This document shows, one piece after another, positions 62,647 through 64,000 of a stretch of DNA of 64,000 nt. Each line of letters starts with the position of its first letter. Position 1 is the stretch's first letter. Both the position numbers and the translations under genes were made by a program. This stretch comes from Thamnaconus septentrionalis. Its lineage: Eukaryota > Chordata > Actinopteri > Tetraodontiformes > Monacanthidae. Location: assembly GCA_009823395.1 (NCBI GenBank), contig CM020520.1, forward strand, positions 896,001 through 960,000, given 5' to 3'. Under the pieces are notes generated by a model. The model made no database searches. It saw only the letters and a list, made by a program, of their open reading frames with translations, and was not told the origin of the DNA.

Positions 62647-63926
62647 CAAAAAAAGGTTGTAGGAAGAGTTGAAGTCGACGCTGTGGTCCAGCCAAAAACA
62701 TTTGTACCCTTCAAAAATGCAGCTTGAACCGGTTTAATCAGCGGCCCGGCCATCTATCACAGTGACGCCCGGCCGTTCCGGGAAGCTGCTGAGAAAATCA
62801 GGTTTGAAGGCGCTGAAAAGGGGAAAATTTGATTGGTCGCAAGTTTGATGTAAACCCCTCCGCCCACCTCCACACTTTGTCTTTGGGAAGATTATTTGGT
62901 TTGTTTATGGGACCAAAAGAACAAGTAAAGGCAGAATGTGAACATGTTGCCAGTCAGTTTGAATCATTTCACAAGAAACAACCAAACAGCAGTCTAATGA
63001 AGTTGGACTGCTGTTCCAACAGCCTGCAGTGCTCTGCAGTGGGCGGTGGTGCTGTGTGTGTGTGTGTGTGTGTGTGGGGGGGGTATTACAGCTCTGCTTA
63101 CTGAACTGAGGTTTGCAGCCAAAAGAAAAGGAAACATAATCTTTCGTGATGAAATGATCAGGGTTAAAGATGCAATTTGGTTCTCAGCCAAAGTGATTCA
63201 TAAGTTCACCGAGGCTGCCACACAATAATGTTTGAGCCAAAAGTGGGCGTGTCAGAATCATTGGACAAACAAAACACTTTCCCGCACACACACGCAACAC
63301 GGAGAGACAACTGAAGGCCACGTCCACTCACCGCAGACTCACGCGTCCAGCAGCAGCCTCCTCACATCACCTCTCAGCCGCACTGAGGGCCGACAGCTGA
63401 GGTCACAGGTGCAGCCTGATCAGCCCTGGGCTGAGAGAAATCATACAATCAGAAGCTTTCACCCAAGCTTCCAGAAGAACGCTGATTGTGACGAGCGACC
63501 ACAGGAAGGTGCGGCCGCAGGAGGAAGAGCAGCAGCACTGAGGAACAGCCACACTTTGGTCCCAGACCTTTGATAGAACACAGCAGGAGTTGCATATAAC
63601 AAAGTGTTGATACTTGCAAAATGAGAATGAGATTGAAGGAGACTTAGTGCACCTGCTGCAGCAGTTTAGACACCAAGCATGCAGCGCAGACCCTCCTGTT
63701 TATCGTTCTTCTTCCCCACATCGTCATCAGAAGTCCCTCATCTGGGATTTGACAAAAAAACAAAAACTTCACTCGGTGGCCCTCAAACAGCAAAAGGAAG
63801 CGGTGGGAGGGGAGGAGAGAGAGGAGAGGAAAATAGGACAAACAAGGCTTGATGTTAAAAACCTGCTTTTGTCACAGGGGGGAGCCGAGCGTTACATAAT
63901 ACACCTGGGCCATGGGCGTAAACACA
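62645..63926. other. unique non-coding DNA
   Basis: No gene is supported. It contains the TG/G array at 63053-63083. Confidence 0.45.
63053..63083. repeat. (TG)n followed by a G run
   Basis: About 24 bp of TG leading into eight G. Confidence 0.95.
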
Positions 63927-63957
63927 GTGTGTGTGTGTGTGTGGGGGGGGGGGGGGG
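63927..63957. repeat. (GT)n followed by a G run
   Basis: About 16 bp of GT leading into about 15 G, the same TG-to-G arrangement as at 63053-63083. Confidence 0.95.
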
Positions 63958-64000
63958 CAGGGCTGCTCAATTATACAGGCAAACTAAGAGAAGTTGTTGA

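Overview
This window looks like vertebrate, most likely teleost (percomorph-type), nuclear DNA. The grounds are dense microsatellites of every class, a fish-type interspersed repeat opening with CATCCATCCATTTTCT-like sequence (38799-39070), a hAT-type transposon end (25740-25900), a LINE/SINE-like 3' tail (about 32490-32580), CpG-containing islands, and no prokaryotic gene organisation. I see no complete protein-coding gene, no tRNA or rRNA, no CRISPR array and no intact transposon. Nearly all long reading frames lie in GA/TC, TGGA, CTG or minisatellite tracts that have no stop codon in any frame, so they are artefacts.

The only exon-like sequence I give any weight is at the left edge. Positions 2-70 are open in one frame and end at a consensus donor (GACAAG|GTGAGT). 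If real, the rest of the window is one very long intron, or intron plus intergenic DNA, of the kind found around developmental regulators. The gene was not recognised. The unique DNA between repeats is rich in TAAT-core, SOX-like and MEIS/PBX-like words and looks like enhancer-bearing non-coding DNA, but conservation cannot be tested here. A promoter-like block (about 49480-49960) combines inverted CCAAT boxes, an ETS-like site, a TGACGT palindrome and a perfect GTCACGTGAC palindrome. Next to it is a convincing minus-strand polyadenylation context near 50010-50030.

Layout. 1-5 kb: possible exon end, two TG arrays, a CA array and a near-perfect hairpin (2644-2711). 5-10 kb: an unstable-looking block holding a ~535-bp GA tract, a ~150-bp TC tract, a four-run G-quadruplex motif and a ~615-bp TGGA/TGGC array. 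10-16 kb: CGG, CTG and TG arrays, a 673-bp CTG array (13510-14182) and a 13-bp minisatellite (15289-15702). 16-25 kb: unique DNA with a CpG-rich patch, CTG/CAG arrays and a TATA-like box. 25-30 kb: hAT end with an attached 76-bp higher-order minisatellite, GGC and 12-bp repeats, AT-rich enhancer-like DNA. 30-41 kb: mostly unique DNA with an isolated 234-codon open frame, the fish repeat and a degenerate 44-bp tandem array, then a GAA array. 41-64 kb: scattered CAGA, CTG, CAG, TC, CA and CTC arrays, 9-bp and ~30/41-bp minisatellites, and the promoter-like block.

No genes can be shown to work together here. The main content is repeat architecture and candidate regulatory DNA.
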